Of a stretch of 64,000 nucleotides of DNA, positions 11,991 through 24,670 are shown piece after piece. A model generated the notes under the pieces. The model was not told the DNA's origin. It worked only from the letters and a program-made list of their open reading frames with translations, and made no database searches. The stretch is from Chelonoidis abingdonii (lineage: Eukaryota > Chordata > Testudines > Testudinidae). The DNA is taken from assembly GCF_003597395.2 (NCBI RefSeq), contig NC_133776.1, forward strand, positions 40,633,168 through 40,697,167, read 5' to 3'. Numbering within the stretch: the first letter of the stretch is position 1; the number at the start of each line of letters is the position of its first letter. The position numbers and the translations under genes were made by a program.

Positions 11991-14477
11991 AAATATGAAT
12001 TTTCCCCTCATTTTCAACCAGTGGTAACCTTTTAACATATATATTAATGAGTGCACATGTTGTATGGCAGTGAAGCATCCAATCTACTATTGCATCATCT
12101 TTTATAATGCTCCGGTTTATTCACTAACTGATGCAAGGTATGTTGGACATTTGAGAGATTTCTTACCCACTGCAGCTAGGACTGGTTTTGAAAAATTAAG
12201 CAATAGTTGCAATGCTTTGCATAAAAACTGAAACACAGACAACTCTCAAGGTAACAGCAGAGTAGGAGATGCTATTTTTTTTTTTTTTTTTTTGCCCTAG
12301 CAACTTCAGGCCTCCCTCTAACTTAGATAAATCAGGGATTTGGATCCAGATTTGATTTAGGCCAGAGTTTATGAGTCAAACCAGAGCTAATGTTTTGCCT
12401 TGAGTATCCAAACAAGGACTAACGTCAGATTCAGTGACACCAAACTCTTTATTCTCTCAAAATATTTCTTTAATATTTCAACACCAAATGATGGAAATCT
12501 TATAAGATTAGCTGTTTTCATCAGCTTTCTGATCTCTTGGGTTGCATCTGACCCAGATTCAGAAGAGAAGAGCTGTAAAATTTAGATCCACTCTGGACTC
12601 AAAACAGGATAACATCTGAAACCCCGGGACAGTGTAAGATACTCCAGTAACCATCCTAAGAATTTCTCTAGTCTATAATGTCAGTGCTATTATGGATGCA
12701 CAGGTTTATTAGCATATATAAGATACTATGTAATAGGATGATTTGAGATCTAAATGACCGGATTAAGGTCCCCACTCCATACTGTATTTGTAATTCATGC
12801 TGAATGCATTTGCTGTCAAACTGTCATTTTATATTAGAAGTGAATTTGCCTGCTCTTGATTCTCTTTTTGCTTATGCTTTCCCCATTCTTCACTTCCTCA
12901 GGATTTTGGAAGAATAATAAAAACTGAAATATAACAAACGACTCGAGCCACTGAATACATTTTGCATGGTATTCATTTCCATCACCATCAACTTCAAGAT
13001 GTGCCTTAGAATGACATAAAACAACTTGATGCAAATTACCATTAATGCAGCAATGCATTTGAATAATGAGTCTTTGTTTATAATAAATAAATAAAGGCCT
13101 CTTGCTGTCATGTTACAGTGTAACTGAAACTGAATACAGCTATTCAGCCAGGAGGTGTATATACACAATAGCAGCTGGTAAGCAAAGCACACAACTTCTG
13201 AAAACAAAATGTCAGCACACAAATATGGCCAAGAAATTGGGTCTTGGATTTCAGGAATGAATTGATAGAGTATATCAGAGTTAAAGGGCATTGGATAACT
13301 TATTGTTTAAAAAAAGAACAGTGATGGATACAACTGCCCTTAATCCATTTAGGCTAGATTCTACCCCTATTAGTATGCCCCATAAATATGGATTTTTCCC
13401 AAGAGTTGGCTGAGACTGCCATATGAACAATCATTCAGTAAACCTTCCAAACATGTTCTCTTATACGGACATGTACACATTCCGAAAGTGCCTCAAACAG
13501 TTTATCTAGGTGCCTATTTCTTCTGAGACCCATGAAGAGAGTAGCATGTTAAGGTGTATATCTAGCACATCTTCCCCTTTTCATAAATGAGCAGCAGCGC
13601 TGGGCTATCCGCTGGAGAAAGTGACAAAATCGGGGTTGACTCTGAGAAGGGGAAAGTTAAAGCCAAACAGGCACGAATGTGAGTTGGGATTTTTAGATCT
13701 AGAATGATGCTGCACAGACCCATCTCTGGTACTACTGGCAAAGAGAGATGGGTGAATACAGATGTATGACATAAGATATAGATGTAGGATCAAAATTCTA
13801 CGAATTCGTAAAGTGAATATATAGTTATCTGAAGTGAAAAGCCAATCTACTGTAGGATTTGGAGGTAGCAGCAATTCATATCACAGAGGTGAAGTCATAA
13901 TATCCGTCTGAAGAGCCTTCTGAGTTTTTTGATTCTATATTATGATATGTGCCATTTTTGGTGGGCCAGATAACACAGGGTAACTTCCAAGTTACCCAAG
14001 TTATTGAAGAAATGCCACGAAGTACAATGGAGAAAAGTCATGATGCCTACCAATCTGTATTGCCAATGTCTACCTACTGTAGCTCCCTCCTGGATCCTCA
14101 ATATTATGAATAGTTATCAGTCACTTCAAGATGACTTAAGGTGATAAAAATAAGATGTATATATAAACGATATAAGATTTTATCCAAGTTTACAGTCAGC
14201 TGTTTATACTCCCTTCTGCATGTCACTGCATCCTCACATCACCACCACAGCTCTTCCCGCTGCATAAATAACTCGTTAACCTATCACTTCATAGGACAGC
14301 TTTTAGCCAGGGCAGCTGGTGGTTTTATGTACTCTAAGCTGAACATAAATGTCAGCAGCTTTAGAACACTAGCAACAGATATGAAAATTGAATGTGTGTT
14401 TTCTATGCGTACAAACAAGACCATCCATGCAGAAGTTAGAATTGCAATGTGTTCACTACAGCACATAAGGCCGAGTT
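11991..14477. other. Intergenic, no recognised feature
   Basis: No gene or transposon recognised in 2.5 kb. There is an 18-base T run at about 12276-12293, possibly the remnant tail of a retroposed sequence on the minus strand. The 133-codon minus-strand frame at 12890-13291 has no recognisable domain and is probably chance in AT-rich DNA. Confidence 0.4.
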
Positions 14478-14620
14478 TATAAAAAGTAACTAGAGATTTT
14501 GGATGTGTCCATTTTCTGAGAGCCAATTTGAGACTCCTTAAAGAGCTTTGATTTTCAGAGGGGAGTGGGTTCAGCCCTTTCAGAAAGTCAGCCCATTTTG
14601 CGATGTCTCCAGTTAAGCAT
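14478..14620. repeat. Fold-back MITE (GTAACTAGAGATTTTGG type)
   Basis: GTAACTAGAGATTTTGGATG and GATTTTCAGAGGGGAGTGGG recall the same small element group as 3963-4140. Boundaries approximate. Confidence 0.4.
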
Positions 14621-15534
14621 CCAAAAACCAAAGCACTCAGAAGCACTAGTCACTAGGCTACACGTTAGGGTCAGATTCAATGTATTTTACTGTTCGTGAA
14701 TAGTCTCTTACTCATGCGATATCTCGACTGATTTCAATAGAACTACTTAGGGAGTAAGGTATGAGTCAGCATAAGGAGGGGTATCAGAACAGAGCCCGTA
14801 GTGAGCATAATAAACAGTTGTATGCAGTATTCATTCTAACTTAATAATTGAGCCCAGGTAAAAGGACAGCAGGGCAAATCATGCAACCAATTCATGAAAA
14901 ACCACTTTAAAAAAACAACCAAACAAAATATCCCTCACTCCTAACCCCTGTGAATTTTCATTCAAATATTTTAATCAATCAAATTTTACTGGCAAGAATA
15001 TTGATACATAGCAAATTTCTAATGAGTGTTTGATTTGGATCTTACACCAGTGCAAACCTAGGGTCACTTTGTTGACATCGATTGATGCCAGTGGAGTTAC
15101 AACTGCTGTACGAGGGTGACCGTGAGAGAAAAAAAATCAGGCCTCTTATGTGTAAGTATTCATGGAAATGAAATTTTAAATGTATTTGCGCTACAAGTGT
15201 TTCCATGCTCACTCAATTAGTGAACACGAAAAAAATCATGTGATTTATCAGAACCGTCACAATTAACGCAGCTCAAATATCAAGTATTCATGATCAGGTT
15301 CTAATGCAAAAATATTCAAAGAGCTGTTCAATAAATAAATAACAAAAAATTAAGGGTATCATGCCTTGCTAACAGACATTCCAGGAGCAAAAGAGGTTTA
15401 ATTCATTAAATAAATTGTGAATTATTTTCTCAATTCTAAATAAAATCTTACAAAAGAGGGTGTCTGATCCCATTATTTGAATGCCCTCTTAAATTTGGAA
15501 ACAAATGTTACTTTGAATAATTTCTGAGTGAAAC
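14621..15534. other. Intergenic, no recognised feature
   Basis: AT-rich; nothing recognised apart from a weak palindromic stretch near 15030-15110. Confidence 0.4.
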
Positions 15535-15850
15535 AGGAGTTTTTTGCTTGTCTGCACAACCCCTCTGTTTATTAGGCAGGACTTGTCATCAATAAACATT
15601 AAAATAGCCCAGATTACAATGTACAGCTGATTTCTTTGTTTAAAAACCTGTGGTGCCTCTTCTTCCCCAGGGCTTTCAGCAAATTAAATTTTGTATCTTC
15701 TTGGGCTATCGTCTTCTGACCATTTGTAATGAATGAATCACATTTGCATTTGTGCAAATTCATCAAGTCACGGCTGTGAAAACTCTTTATGGGATGACTA
15801 TAAAAGGTGATGTGAAAAAATCAATATCACATTGTGAGTGGACAAACCTT
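15535..15850. promoter_or_regulatory. Candidate conserved noncoding block with paired octamer sites
   Basis: Repeat-free, noncoding sequence dense in developmental factor-like motifs: AATAAACA (forkhead-like), an E-box CAGCTG near 15627, ACAATG (Sox-like), and ATTTGCAT at 15742-15749. The octamer forms an inverted pair with TGCAAAT at 15753-15759. The enhancer call rests only on this texture; conservation was not tested. Confidence 0.3.
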
Positions 15851-17244
15851 CAAGGGAAAAGAAGAGCAGGCCATATGTATTACCTGCTGTCAATGACCAG
15901 GGCAGTCTGTGACAGAACAGTAAATACCTGAAAGGTTATAGCATTTGAAACTGAAGGAACTGTCCAGCACGGGGATCCCTGATTAACAGGATGACCTAGA
16001 ATAAGCTTTGTTTCCATTGGCAACTATGTCTTGAGGAAACACCTGGGGAATTCTTCCTGTACCCTGAGGTAATTGGCTGCTACTTCCATACATGAATAAT
16101 GACAGGAGAATCTCACTGCTGAATTTCTCACTAGGACATTGCTGACCAATATTTTAATTTAATGCTGCTACAGCAGAAGTGGGGGAGAGTCCCAGCTCAC
16201 TGATGTCAATTTCATTTGACACAGCTAATATATTTCAGATATTTGGTAACTTCTATTCTAACCACAGCTTTCATATTCTATGACATGTCTCTAATACAAT
16301 ACAAAAGATTAAACCTAAGGAGACTCTCTTAGCATGCAACTTAATTTAGAAACAGTCAGCAAAGGTTTAGAGCAGCGGTGTACAGATTAGTCCTATCTTT
16401 GATCAAAAATGGTTTTGTTCCTCTCTATTTAAGGAGCATTCAGTCACTGTTCCCTTCAGGGCAGGAAAGAAAATAGTGCGGACAGGTACTCTAGCCCTGA
16501 GGAAGTCTGCTGGGAGAATTTCAACAGCTGTGTCACACAGTGGTGTTCATTGCCTGAGGCAAATTGGAACACATTCCCAGCTCCACATCATTCGTTCATT
16601 AGCTAGTCACCTGGGACAGAGCACCACCTCACACTGAGTAGTACCTTACACTGCTGGTAGCTCCATTGAAATCAACATTTCCACGTTCTTATTCGATTAG
16701 CCTGGTTTTTTACAGAGATGTGACACACACAATGTTGAATGACCTCAGAGAAGAATGAGATTTACAATGGAGTGTCATATACATTAAAGGGCTGATGCAA
16801 TGTCCATGGAAATCAAGAGGAGGCTTTCCATGGACTTCAAAGAGCTTTGAATCAGGCTCTAGGTGAAAATATACAAGTTTTATAGCAGCATAGTTATGTG
16901 TTCTAGCACCCTGCAATGGGTCAGGTGGTTCCTGCCCTGAGAAACTTACCCTGGAGGTAGATACACCATACAAATGGAGGGAGAAGGAAGAAGACAACAG
17001 AAAGTGAATGAACAGGGGAGTGTGCCACACTTTTTGTAGTTTCAGTATATTTTTATAATGATGTAAATGGGAGGTTATGAGCATTTCCCTAAGTGCTAAT
17101 CTAGTAAATTAATGAGCCATTTGGTCAATCGTGTTAAGGATGGAAATTACTGACATCCTTCCCCACCAAAAATATCACATCTTTCACCTTTTCAGTCCAG
17201 CAGAATGCAAATTATGGCTGATCACTTTAAAGCTGTTCCTGTGT
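15851..17244. other. Intergenic, no recognised feature
   Basis: No coding signal or recognised repeat. The minus-strand frame at 16710-17084 has no recognisable domain. Confidence 0.4.
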
Positions 17245-17345
17245 TCCCTGGACAGGGCATTGGACTGGGATTCAGGTGACCAGGGGTCTAATCTTGGCTC
17301 TAGTCATGACCTGGGGCAAGTCATTCCATGCCTGTTTCCACCCTG
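17245..17345 (+). mobile_element. MIR-like SINE, 5' part
   Basis: GGACAGGGCATTGGACTGGG, then TCTAATCTTGGCTCTAGTC and GGGCAAGTCATTCCATGCCT, follow the sense order of a MIR: tRNA-like head with a decayed B box, then the core. Confidence 0.65.
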
Positions 17346-18399
17346 CCTTTGTTGGTCTTGCCTACGGGGCAAGGATTCTTCCCACTGTGCACACATACCC
17401 TGTCTAGCACAAATGTGCCCCATCTCACTTGAAGCCTCTAGGAGATAATGAAATACAACAACCAAATTTTAAAAAAAAAGACAATATGAAAAGAAATGGA
17501 ACTACAATCATCGACTTTGCCATTATGTTCTCTGTACCTATGTAAGAAACAGTCAGTCTAGGATACTTGGATAAGAAAATAAGAATCATTTGGGGGAATT
17601 TTTAAAGCAATCTGTAATGCCATGTGCCTAATATAGAGCATAAACCTATAGCTTAGGCCTTGACAGTTCTGTGCTGTATTACATTAACACAGCAGCAGCA
17701 GAATATTTGTAAATTGCTGTAAATATTATGGTGAACACTTGCCTAAAAATCAAATAATTCATGTCTCCTAGTTCAGATGTGCCATCAGTTACAAACCGGA
17801 TCCTTAAAGGAGAAGTTCTTCAAAAGCAGAAGAGTTTGTAAGACTCCAGCCCTGCATCAGCCAGCTCTCCTGTTCAGTAGCTTGCTGATATTGATTAGTG
17901 CCTGACCTGCTTGGGGTCACAAAAATGGGACTGATTTTCAAATGTGAAATTTATTGCATTTTTGATCATATCCAATTTCACTGAAATACTTTGCACCCCT
18001 CTGATATTAGCCATCTGCAGAGGGGTGTTTTCTCTCAAAATGGAGGATCAACAGTCTGATGAGTACTTCCTCTTAGTGGGGCTCCAGCAAAGAGGATTTG
18101 TTTCTTAGTTCACCATCAAGATGATGATGAAGGGAGACAATTCCTTCCCAATTCCTGTGCATCTTACCAGTCCCAGCTACTGGAGCTTACTATTTATCGC
18201 TAAATGAATAGCATTAGGGTTCTGCATTCAAGCAATTAATTGGGCTATCTTTGCGATCAACTCTGGATCAATGTATAGTATATAACAGTGTACTTGTGAC
18301 CTAAGTTTCATTATTAAATAAAGTAAGTACAATTGAATACAAAAAACAAAAGTTCTAAAGTAAATTCATATATCAGTACATCAATTAATGTTGCCATGC
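17346..18399. other. Intergenic, no recognised feature
   Basis: AT-rich; nothing recognised except a short CAG run near 17690. Confidence 0.4.
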
Positions 18400-20044
18400 T
18401 GGCCGTACAGGGAGAAGGATCATCTTAGGGGCCGTGTGCTGGGAGCGAGGCTGAGCCCTGAGTTGGGGGCGGGGCTTACCTGATTAGGGGTCCTATATAA
18501 GGAGCCAGGCACTCAGGCACTGGCACAGACAGCTGCAGCGGCACAGGAGGCAGCAAACAGAGCTGCTAACAGGGGAGTTTCCAGGGGGAGGTTGCAGGGG
18601 AGACCAAGGCAGAGGAACCAACAAGCCAGAAAAGGGAAGGGGCAGGGGTCTGCCAGCAGCCCAGTGCTTGTTGGTGGCCTGTGGTGCGGTGTGAGGCTTG
18701 GACTGCCAGGCACAGAGTTGGAAGGGCATGATTGAAAACAGAGGCAGCAGGTAGAGAAACACTGAGGATACCGGATGCGGTAGCTGGCATGTACATGGTC
18801 CCTGGAAGGGGCATCCTGAAAGAGTTTTTGTCTGCATGAAGTGCCGCCTGATAGAGCTCGCTGGAAGAAAAAGATAAGAGGAACTGGAGGATGCAGGTGA
18901 AACTCTGGCTGAGTTAGAAGGGGGTTTGAGGCAGATGATGGAACACAGACATGAGAGGCACAGGGATAAGCTCAAGACGAGCAGATGGAAGCAGAACCAA
19001 AGAATTCTGAGGAGCTGCTGGGTGAGGAAAGTGGACGGTGGAAGCAGTGACTAGGAGAAACCAGGCAGAGAAAAGACGAGCCAGCGACGGAAATAGAACT
19101 CAGGAACAGGTTGCTGGGTTGGAAATGAAGAGATGAGCTCAGTTGGTGCTCGTGAAGAGGAGAGGCGAGGAAAAGAAGAGAGAGAGAGCTATCTGCAGAA
19201 GGAAGGAGGAGTCAATGGAGGCAACACCAAAGTAATGAGCCCTAGGAGGATTGCAAGGGCAAATACGAATCGAGAGGACTTGCGGCCAGCTGGTGCGGGG
19301 ATAGACCGGAGAATCACACTGTCGCCAGGAAAAAGGCCAAGTCTACGTGATTGGAACTCCTTACTGGAAGAATAGAAACAGGCCTGTAACTAGACCTGAT
19401 CAGGAGAACAGAAGGGTGTGCTGTCTGCCGGTGCTAGATACAGGATTGGACCTGAGGCTGAAAAGGATCCTAGCGGAGCGGAAAGAATCAGTTGATTGTC
19501 CTTCATGTGGGGAACGAATATACGGCTAGTCACTCGCTGGACTGTATCAAGGAGGACTATGCCAGAACTGAGAAGACGCTAAGGAATCGAGGCTTCAGGT
19601 GATCTAGTGGGATTCTGCCGGTTCCTAGAGCGGGCGACGAAGGGCGACAAGATTACTGACGATTAAACAGATGGCTCAGGCAGTGGTCTAAGGAGGCGTT
19701 GGGATGTACGGTCATTGGGAAGCGTTTACGGACAGATGACTGTTCGCGTCGGATGGACTTTCACCTAAGTAAGGAGGGAAATGACTTCCAGGATGGAGGC
19801 TCGCCGACCTCATTAGAGAGCTTTAAAACTAGAAGTTGGGGGAGATGGTTGGGAGATGTTCAGAAGATCTCCACGCCGGAATAACCGCGGACAGGGGAAG
19901 TAAAGAAGTGAGAGGGATACCCTTGTGGACCGAAGAATTGACCCAAGAGAAAAGCGGAGTAGAAACTAGACTAACGGTGAGCTGGTGGTAGAAGTCTGTG
20001 CACCGACGGGGGAAAGAATGTCACGACGCCAAACACCAAAAATT

Positions 20045-20680
20045 AAAATGTTCTGTACACTAATGCGAGGAAGCCTAGGTAACAAGATGGAGAACTGTAG
20101 CTACTGGTGCAGGAAGTGAAACGGATATTATAGGATAACAGAAACCTGGTGGAATAGTACTCAATGATGGAGTACAGGTATGAAGCTATGTGCTGTTCAG
20201 AAAAGACAGGAAGAAAGCAAAGGTGGTGAGTAGCCTGTACATCATATGAGATTAACTGTAATTGAAATAAGAAGTGATGGAATGGATAAGACAGAGTCTG
20301 TCTGGGCAAAAATCACCACTGGGTTAAAAAAAGCTACTAGAGCTTCCCTGAGATAGTGCTTGGGGGTTGCTACAGACTGCGGATTGAATTGGACATGGAT
20401 GAGACCTCTTTAATGTCTTTTAATGAAGTAAACACAAAGGGATGTGGTGATCAGGGAGACTCAACTTCCCGATATAGACTGGAGGATGAGTGCTTGCAGA
20501 ATAATAGGGTCAGATTTTTCTGGAGTGATAGCGATGGATTTCTTCATCAAGTAGTTGAACTACCTACAAGAGGGGATGCCATTTTAGATTTGTTTGGTGA
20601 GTCAGTGAGACCTCGTAGAGAAAATGGTGGTAGGGTACAACCTGGTTCGAGTGATCATGAGCTGATTCAGTTCAAATAGA
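20045..20680 (+). pseudogene. CR1 ORF2 endonuclease domain remnant
   Basis: An apurinic-type (EEP) endonuclease domain is recognisable across several frames. The longest open piece (20356-20679) holds ELPTRGDAILDL and the SDHELIQFK motif that normally closes the domain. In a live element this domain nicks the target DNA; here it is interrupted by frameshifts and stops. Confidence 0.75.
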
Positions 20681-21454
20681 TGGAAGGATAAACAAACGTA
20701 GATCTGAGATTAGGGTTTCGACTTCTCGAGGGCTACATTTTTAAAGAGTTAAGGATTAAGTTAGGGAAGTGGATGGACGGTAGGAACTTGTGATAAAATG
20801 CAGAGGAGGCCCTGGAATACTTTAAGTCGCAGCTGCGGAACGTCGGAAGCCTGCATCCAAGAAAGGGGGAAAAAACCATGGCAGGAGTTGTAGGCCAAGC
20901 TGGATGAACAAGCAACTCAGAGAGGGATTAGGAAAAAGCAGAAAGCTTACAGGGAGTGGAAGAAAGGCAGGATTAGCAAGGAAGCTACCTTAGTGAGGTC
21001 AGAACATGTAGGGATAAAGTGAGGAAGGCTAAAAGCTGCATAGAACTGGACTTGCTAAAGGGAATCAAAACCAATAGTAAAAGTTCTACAGCCACATAAA
21101 TAAGAAGAAAACAAAGAAAGAAGAAGTGGGCCGCTAACACTGAGGATGGAACGAGGTTAAGGAAACCTAGGCATGCAATACTAAATAAGTACTTTGCCTC
21201 AGTCCTTTAATAGACTAGTGAGATTTAGGATGATGGGGCGATGATAAACGGAATGTGGATATGAGGGGATATACCGCATCTGAGTAGAGGCAAACTTGAA
21301 ACAGCTTAATGGGATATAAATCGGAGGCCCGGACAATCTCCATCTGAGGATATTAAAGGAACTGGGCGTGTGAAATTGCGAGCCCGTAGCGAAATTTTAA
21401 TGCAATCGGTAACTCGGGTTGTACCGCGACGACTGGAAATGCTAACGTAGTTCC

Positions 21455-22720
21455 TATTTTTAAGAAAGGGAATAAAAGTGATCCGGGTAATTATGCCTGT
21501 TAGCTTGACATCTGTAGTAGTAAGGTCTGGAAAAATATTGAAGGAAGAAAGTAGTAAGGACATTGAGGTCAATGGTAATTGGGACGAAATGCAACATGGA
21601 TTTACTAAAGTAGAATCGTCGCCAACCAACTCGATCTCCCTCTTTGGAAGTGACGGATTATCTTAAGACATATGAACTGTCGGTGATCTATATTACCTCT
21701 CTTCGATTTCAGTAAGTGCGTTGACACGGGCCGCATGGGAGAACTGTTAGTTAAATTGAAATGAGATGAGAGTATGAATATTAGATAAGGAGATAAGGAG
21801 AGCTGGATATAGCGGGAACTCCAGCGGTCGTACTGAGGTAACTGTCAGCCTGGAAGGAGGTTACTAGCGGAGTCCCTCAAGGATCGGTTTTGGGACCAAT
21901 CTTATTTAACCTTTATTACTGGACCTTGGCACAAAGAACGGGAAGTGCTAATAGTTGCGGGATGCACAAAGCTGGGGTATTGCTACCACGGAGAAGGAAC
22001 GGGATAACTATTCAGGAAGATCTGACCACCTGTAAACTGAGTAATAATAATAGGATGAAATATAATAGTGAAAAGTGCAAGTCATGCCACTAGGGATGAA
22101 TAATAAGATTTTAGATATACGTGGGACGCATCAGTGGAAGCGACAGAGGGAGGAGAAGGACCTTGGGGTATTGGTTGATAGCAGGAGACTATGACCGCCA
22201 ATGTGATATGGCTGTTAAAAAAGCAAATGCGGTTTTAGGAATGCATCGGGCGAGGTATTTCCAGCAAGGATAAGGAGGTGTTAGTACCGTATATAAGGCG
22301 CTGGTGAGACCCACCTGGAATATTGTGTGGCAGTCTGGTGTCCTGTTCTAAGAAGGATGAATTCAAACTGGAACAGGTTTCAGAGAGGGCTACAGATATC
22401 CGAGAAGGAAACCTGCTTATGAAGGAGACTCAAGAGCTTGGCTTGTTTAGCCTGGCCAAAAGAAGGCTCTGGGGGATAGCTGCTCTATATAAATAATCAG
22501 GGGATTAACGTTAGGGAGAGGAATTATAAGTTTAGTACTAATGTAGCACAAGAGCAAATGGGTTGACAAACGGACATTAGGAGGTTTAGACTTGAAAATA
22601 GACGAAGGTTTTCTAACCATTAGGAGTAAGTTCTGGAACAGCCTCCGAGGAAGTAGTGGGGCAAAAAGACTTATCTGCTTTAAGAACTAAGCTTGATAAG
22701 TATATGGAGGGGATGTTATG
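21455..22720 (+). pseudogene. CR1 ORF2 reverse-transcriptase remnant
   Basis: Motifs remain in order: FKKG, DPGNY, QHGFTK, the FLDFSK-like stretch near 21703, and GVPQGSVLGPILFN. The connection region follows (for example LGLFSLAKRRL near 22440), then a degraded C-terminus. The FADD catalytic box near 21955 is lost to small indels. Non-functional. Confidence 0.8.
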
Positions 22721-23127
22721 ATGGGATAGTTAATTGGCAATTGATCTGGATTATCGCAGATAAGTCTGCTCAATGGTCTGTGAGGGGTGTTGGATGGGAT
22801 GAGGACTGAGTTACTGCAGAGAATTCTTCTGTGGTGCTGGCTTGGTGAGCTTTGTTCCCACATGCTCAGGTTACTGATCGCAATATTGGGGTCGGGAGGA
22901 CAGTCCTCCAGGCGGATTGCAGAGGCCCTGGAGTTTTTCGCACTCCTCTGCAGCGGGGCATGGGTCGCTTGCTGGTGGATCTCTTGCAGCTTAGGTCTTC
23001 AAAACCACAATTCTGAGGATTTCAATAACTCAGTCTGGGTTAGCGGTTGTTATAAGTGGCATGGGTTAGGGTTGTGGCTGCTTGTGCAGGAGGTCAGACT
23101 AGATGATCATATTGGTCCCTTCTGACC

Positions 23128-23156
23128 TATGAGTCTATGAGTCTATGAGTCTATAA
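23128..23156 (+). repeat. CR1 terminal tandem tail
   Basis: ATGAGTCT units repeated about three times directly after the CR1 3' UTR. Such short tandem tails, rather than poly(A), mark the 3' end of CR1 elements. Confidence 0.85.
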
Positions 23157-24090
23157 TCTTAGATTTTTGGTGTGCATTTCATTCTGAAGGATCTCAAAAG
23201 AGCTTTGCAAAGGCACCAAAATGCTATACAAACTATACATGTTATGTCATCATTTATGTCTGAGGAGAACCCTAACGTCTGTTTAATAGTGCTCCGCAAT
23301 ACTACACAGCAGTAGGGCAGGAAGCAGAGAACAGCTTGTTATATTGAAACTGCAGGGGGACTTGAGACAGAACAAATGTAATTATTCAGTATGGAATGTA
23401 GCCAGAACACTGGGGTTACCATCCCTTTCACTGCTTTGTCTAAAATCTGAAAAACTTTAGTTAATATACCACTTTGTCTTGGGTGGCTTGTATTTTGAAG
23501 TGACATCTAGGTAGCGTCTGCAGTGGCAAATATGGGAGCTATAATTCACCACCAGTATGGTCCCACTGGTAAGAACTATAGTGTAGACGGAGTCCAGGTG
23601 CTTCTATCTATATGGAATCTAACCCTGTACTGAGCGGGGCTACACAACACACTGGTGATGATGCCTGAGCTCTGTCTACACTACTTCTTCCACCAGTGCT
23701 CTCACTCATGATGGATTGTGGGTCCCATTTTTGCTAGTATAGATACAGTACTAAAGTTTCCAGAAAATATCCTGACTCCTTTAGAGCTGATTCTTTATGT
23801 GTACTATTATTCCCTCAAGTTGCATAGCCCCAGTTGTTGGAATGACTTGGGACTAAACAGTCTGCTTCCCTTTAAATCATGACTAGAGTAGCAATGAGTA
23901 TAATTGTGGAAACACTTAACTGCACCATATTCCAGGGCAAAGTTAATCACAGTGATGGCAGAAGGTAAGAACTGAAAATGGTAACCGTGTGCCAGATTCT
24001 GATACCTTTATGCTGAATAGCACTTTACTTCACATGTAGTCCCATTGACATCATCTGTGGGGAGCAGGGACTGTTGGAGTAAGTGACAGG
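23157..24090. other. Intergenic, no firm feature
   Basis: Nothing firm. The stretch at about 23485-23760 contains paired TCTACACTA-like and AGTGTAGAC motifs and may be a worn MITE, but I could not define its ends. Confidence 0.35.
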
Positions 24091-24670
24091 CAGCATGTCT
24101 ACACTGCAAAAGAAGCCATATGGCAGCAAGTCTCAGGGACCAGGTCAACTGACTCGGGCTCATGCTATAGGGCTAAAAATAGCAGTGTAGGCATTTGGGC
24201 TCAGGCTGGACCCCAGGTTCTGGAACCTGATGAGGCAGGTGTATCTCAGAGCCTGGGATCCAGCCTGAACCTGAAGGTCTAAACTGCTATTCTTAGCCCT
24301 GGAGTGCGAGCCTGAGTCAGTTGTTCTGGGCTCTGAGGATGTGTCTTTGATGCAATTAAAAACCCGCAGCTGGTCCATGCCAGCTGACTCAGGTTCACGT
24401 GGCTTGGGCTAAAGGGCTGTTTGATTGCAGTGTAGATGTTCAAGCTTGGGATGCAGCCTGGGCTTTAGGACTCTGTGAGGTGGGAGGATGCCAGGGCTGA
24501 GGCTGCAGCCCAAACCCAAATCCCTATGCTGCAATAAAAGAGCCCCTTAGCCTGAGCCCTGTGAGACCAAGTCAACTGGCACAGGCCACCCATGGGTGTC
24601 TAACTGCAGTGTAGACATTGTACCCTGAGACTTGCTGCGATTATTTATTTTTGCAGGGTAGACATACTCA
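24091..24670. mobile_element. Double fold-back MITE
   Basis: The outer termini are inverted copies: ATGTCTACACTGCAAAAG at the left and the complement ATGTCTACCCTGCAAAAA at the right, both continuing to GCAGCAAGTCTCAGGG. Inside are two consecutive hairpins of about 200 bp (about 24147-24322 and 24383-24590) that resemble each other, each with GACTC(A/G)GG...TTGGGCT...CAGTGTAG motifs. No transposase. No clear target-site duplication found. Confidence 0.75.

Larger units (their letters stand above)
18400..23156 (+). mobile_element. Near full-length CR1 LINE, decayed
   Basis: Visible in order: a GC-rich 5' UTR-like region (about 18400-19100, with TATATAAGGAGCC near 18494); ORF1 remains with an esterase-like segment (ENRRVCCLP near 19400); ORF2 endonuclease remains (a TNARSLGNK-like stretch near 20060; ELPTRGDAILDL and SSDHELIQFK at 20550-20680); and reverse-transcriptase remains (IFKKGNK near 21460, QHGFTK near 21595, GVPQGSVLGPILFNL near 21868). 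The typical 3' UTR follows, ending GGTCAGACTAGATGATCATA, GGTCCCTTCTGACC and a tandem GAGTCTAT tail at 23130-23156. The catalytic FADD site is destroyed (about 21951-21975). Frames break many times through one-base indels, so it encodes nothing now. About 4.75 kb, unusually complete for CR1; the 5' boundary is approximate. Confidence 0.9.

Noticed and set aside
18493..18975. 160-codon minus-strand frame
   Set aside because: Antisense to the 5' UTR region of the CR1 LINE.
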